From: an uncultured Coriobacteriaceae bacterium
GTDB taxonomy: Bacteria > Actinomycetota > Coriobacteriia > Coriobacteriales > Atopobiaceae
Reading direction: 5' to 3'
DNA: 64,000 nt
Assembly: GCA_902790135.1 (NCBI GenBank)
Contig: CADAQM010000006.1
Location: 1-64,000, forward strand
This document shows, piece after piece, positions 61,618 through 64,000 of this stretch. The notes beneath the pieces were generated by a model, which saw only the letters and a program-made list of their open reading frames with translations, did no database searches and was not told the origin of the DNA. Position numbers and translations under genes: made by a program. Each line of letters opens with the position of its first letter. The stretch's first letter is position 1.

Positions 61618-62943
61618 ATGGAAACGCTTTTCTCAAACATAGAACGCTACCAGCGCAAGCTAAACGCGCCACTTGCCGCGCGCATGCGCCCGCAGACGCT
61701 TGACGGCTACGTGGGGCAGGCGCAGGCGGTGGGCGAGGGCTCATGGCTGCGGCGTGCCATCGAGCATGACACGCTGAGCTCGGTCATCCTGTATGGCCCC
61801 GCGGGCACGGGCAAGACCACGCTCGCCCGCATCATCGCCAATACCACGCATGCGGAGTTCGTCGAGGTATCAGCCGTGACGGGCACGGTCAAGGACCTGC
61901 GACGCGAGACGGAGGCCGCCGAGAGCCGCCTGCTCTCAAGCGGTAGGCGCACCATCCTGTTCGTGGACGAGATCCACCGCTTCAACCGCTCGCAGCAGGA
62001 CGCGCTCCTGCACGCGGTCGAGGACCGCATCGTGGTGCTCATCGGCGCCACGACCGAGAACCCGTACTTTGAGGTCAACTCGGCTCTGCTCTCGCGTTCG
62101 CGTGTGGTGGAGCTGCAGCCCTTGGACGATGCTGCCATCACCGAGCTCGTGCGGCGTGCCGTTGCCGACGAGTATGGCCTGGCGGGCGCCTTCGAGCTGA
62201 CCGACGACGCCCTGGGCGAGATCGTCACCCTCGCAGGTGGGGATGCCCGTGCGGCGCTCACCTCCCTCGAGCTGGCAAGCCAGATGGCTGCGCCTGCGGA
62301 GGGCGACGTGGTGCCCGAGGGACCTGTGCCAATCACGGTCGAGCATGTGCGCGAGGCCAACCCTCGCCGAGGACTCACCTATGACAAGTCCGGTGACATG
62401 CACTACGACATCATCTCGGCCTTCATCAAGTCCATGCGCGGCAGCGACCCCGACGCCGCCCTGTATTGGCTCGCACGCATGATCGATGCGGGCGAGGACC
62501 CCAAGTTCATCGCGCGGCGCATCTTCATTCTTGCCTCCGAGGACATCGGAAACGCCGATCCCCAGGCGCTGCTGATCGCTGAGGCTGCCTTCAAGGCGAC
62601 GGAGGTGATCGGGTACCCGGAGTGCCGGATCAACCTCGCCCAGGCGGTCATCTACATGTGCCTTGCTCCTAAGAGCAATGCGGCAGAGGCGTCCATCGAC
62701 GCTGCTCTGGCCGAGGTGCGCAACGGCCCCCGCCGCGAGGTCCCCAACAACCTGCGTGACCGCCATCGGCCTGGCTCGGACGAGTACGGCGCCTATCTCT
62801 ATCCGCACAACTATTCCGAGGGCTGGGTCGACCAGCAGTATCTTCCGGATGGTCTCGAGCGCGGGGCCTTCTACCACCCTGGTCCGCGTGGCTGGGAGGC
62901 ATGGCGCCAGGAGGCCATCGGGCGCGACCGTGCGGGGGAGTAG
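61618..62943 (+). CDS. rarA: Replication-associated recombination protein RarA (MgsA) AAA+ ATPase
   Basis: 441 residues from the ATG at 61618; an ATG three codons upstream is possible and neither has a clear ribosome site. Walker A YGPAGTGKTT, Walker [12 protein letters not shown], sensor 1 VLIGATTENPYFEVN, then the C-terminal tetramerisation domain (YDIISAFIKSMRGSDPDAALYWLARMIDAGEDPKFIARR) and VPNNLRDRHRP. It acts at stalled forks. Normal length for the family. Confidence 0.95.
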   Translation: METLFSNIERYQRKLNAPLAARMRPQTLDGYVGQAQAVGEGSWLRRAIEHDTLSSVILYGPAGTGKTTLARIIANTTHAEFVEVSAVTGTVKDLRRETEAAESRLLSSGRRTILFVDEIHRFNRSQQDALLHAVEDRIVVLIGATTENPYFEVNSALLSRSRVVELQPLDDAAITELVRRAVADEYGLAGAFELTDDALGEIVTLAGGDARAALTSLELASQMAAPAEGDVVPEGPVPITVEHVREANPRRGLTYDKSGDMHYDIISAFIKSMRGSDPDAALYWLARMIDAGEDPKFIARRIFILASEDIGNADPQALLIAEAAFKATEVIGYPECRINLAQAVIYMCLAPKSNAAEASIDAALAEVRNGPRREVPNNLRDRHRPGSDEYGAYLYPHNYSEGWVDQQYLPDGLERGAFYHPGPRGWEAWRQEAIGRDRAGE

Positions 62944-63102
62944 TCGACGGCTTGCGGCCGTTGTCCCGCACGCGCTTTCGACTACCGTTCACGTCACTAC
63001 GATGGCCCCGCGCGTCGTACGCAATCTTTGATGAAAAGGTAAGATGTAATCAACTATGCCAAGTTGTGCCGCCCTGCGGCTTGAACAAAAAGGAGCAGCA
63101 TC

Positions 63103-63657
63103 ATGTCGCCTCTGAGCATCCTTCTTCTCGTGCTGGCCGTCGCCGGCATCTGGGCTGTCGTCGAGCTCGCCCTCACCCTGCGCAAGGCTCGCACGACCCT
63201 CGACGAGGTGTCCCATTCCGCCACGGAGGCCATGGACCAAGCCACGCCGGTCATCGCAAAGCTTGACGGTGTGGTCGACGAGCTGCAGCCGGCACTGCGC
63301 GAGGTCACCCCGCTCGTGGAGAAGATCGAGGACACGCTGGACGAGGCCAACACCGGCCTCGGCAAGGTCAACAACATCCTCGGTGACGTCTCCTCCGCCA
63401 CCCATGGCGTCTCGAGCGTCGGCGAGTCCGCCTCCCGCATCATTGACACCGCCACGAGCGCCGCGGTGGGCGTCGTGTCCAAGGTCGCCAGCTTTGGCGG
63501 CATCACCATCCCCGAGGGCCAGCAGCTCATCGGCAAGGGCACTCCCGAGGCAGAGGCCGAGGCGGAGCCCGAGGCTGGCAAGGCCGAGGAGCAGCCCGCA
63601 CACAAGGGTGGGTATGTGACCTACGCGCCCGTGACTCCCGAGAGCAACGAGGAGTAG
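63103..63657 (+). CDS. DUF948-like membrane-anchored coiled-coil protein
   Basis: 184 residues. One N-terminal membrane helix (LSILLLVLAVAGIWAVVELALTL) followed by a long amphipathic helix (KARTTLDEVSHSATEAMDQATPVIAKLDGVVDELQ) and a second (DTLDEANTGLGKVNNILGD); then an acidic, alanine-rich tail. This resembles DUF948 general-stress-like proteins of Gram-positive bacteria. It is 9 bases from the anti-sigma-like ATPase gene and probably shares its transcript. Function unknown. Confidence 0.78.
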   Translation: MSPLSILLLVLAVAGIWAVVELALTLRKARTTLDEVSHSATEAMDQATPVIAKLDGVVDELQPALREVTPLVEKIEDTLDEANTGLGKVNNILGDVSSATHGVSSVGESASRIIDTATSAAVGVVSKVASFGGITIPEGQQLIGKGTPEAEAEAEPEAGKAEEQPAHKGGYVTYAPVTPESNEE

Positions 63658-63666
63658 GGGGAGAGG

Positions 63667-64000
63667 ATGCCAAGCAAGAGCGTGCACCTGAGCGTGCCGG
63701 CTGAGGCAGGCTTTGCTCGCGCGGTGCGCATGATGGCCGCCAACCTCGCCGTCGTGAGCGACATGAGCGTGGACGACGTCGAGGATGTGCGCATGGCCGC
63801 CGAAGAGGGATTCGTGTACTGCTGCGCGACGGAGCCCGAGTCCTGCGAGGTCACCTTCGAGCTTGACCAGGGCGAGGTGCGTACGACCTTCGAGCTAGGA
63901 TCGAGCGAGGTCGACAAGGACGACGACTCGCTCGGCTTCGTCGAGCTTCTGCTCTCGGCCGTGTGCGACGAGTTCATGGTGAGCGATGACGGACAGCTGC
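63667..64000 (+). CDS. Anti-sigma-factor-type ATP-binding protein (RsbW-like), partial
   Basis: First 111 residues; the gene runs off the right edge. The segment VRMMAANLAVVSDMSVDDVEDVRMAAEEG resembles the N-box helix of HATPase_c_2 anti-sigma kinases (RsbW/SpoIIAB), except that the Asn after the acidic residue is not clear here. A stress sigma factor gene often follows in this type of locus and would lie outside the window. Starts 9 bases after the DUF948-like gene. Confidence 0.7.
   Translation, partial: MPSKSVHLSVPAEAGFARAVRMMAANLAVVSDMSVDDVEDVRMAAEEGFVYCCATEPESCEVTFELDQGEVRTTFELGSSEVDKDDDSLGFVELLLSAVCDEFMVSDDGQL

Overview
This 64 kb window is a gene-dense, high-GC bacterial chromosome segment. 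Gene content points to an anaerobic or microaerophilic member of the Coriobacteriia (Olsenella/Atopobium-like), although no rRNA or other phylogenetic marker is present. The supporting genes are a two-iron superoxide reductase, lactate-racemase nickel-pincer cofactor genes (larE, larB, larC), a phenylacetate-CoA ligase with an ACT-domain partner, a short SerA type, LTA-synthase-like and L,D-transpeptidase cell-wall genes, and an anti-sigma-factor ATPase at the right edge. No prophage, integrase, transposase, CRISPR array, tRNA or rRNA was seen, so this reads as core chromosome with a few accessory islets.

Layout, 1-17 kb. The 3' end of dnaE is followed by a HEPN-type Abi gene and an XRE regulator, with a 17-bp inverted repeat between them and a perfect dyad upstream of the regulator. 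Next come an S33 peptidase, superoxide reductase, a NadE-like protein lacking its expected catalytic residues, and ruvC-ruvA-ruvB behind a SOS-type box. A small conserved protein, a phosphopantetheinyl transferase, an EamA transporter, recQ, a ROK kinase, a PrsW protease, an acylphosphatase, and the phenylacetate-CoA ligase/ACT pair complete this part.

17-32 kb. This part holds cardiolipin synthase, a thioesterase, a RelB/DinJ-like antitoxin without a recognisable toxin, and a serC-serA-serA operon with two SerA paralogs. It continues with a cell-envelope cluster (L,D-transpeptidase, GH5 glucanase, LTA-synthase-like enzyme, anchored unknown protein), YaaA and a CPBP protease.

32-47 kb. Here lie glgB, a polar amino-acid ABC importer, an SPFH/RHH/cysteine-rich operon, DUF2804, an NA37 nucleoid protein, a coiled-coil/3D-domain cell-wall protein, SixA-like and Cof-type phosphatases, and larE divergent from larB-larC. 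LarC carries a very histidine-rich insert built partly from a 54-bp tandem repeat.

47-64 kb. A three-gene minus-strand operon (repeat protein, VWA/metallopeptidase-like protein, MoxR ATPase) is followed by a UMF1-type MFS transporter, a zinc-dependent PLC-like protein, a Vsr endonuclease, a PPP-type phosphatase, tandem histidine phosphatases, an SGNH hydrolase, an ATP-grasp-like protein, a dGTPase, a class I amidotransferase hydrolase, rarA, a DUF948-like membrane protein, and the start of an anti-sigma-factor-like ATPase.

Shared themes are DNA repair (ruvCAB, recQ, rarA, vsr), cell-envelope building and remodelling, serine synthesis, and nickel-cofactor synthesis. All family calls come from reading motifs by eye. 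No database search was run.
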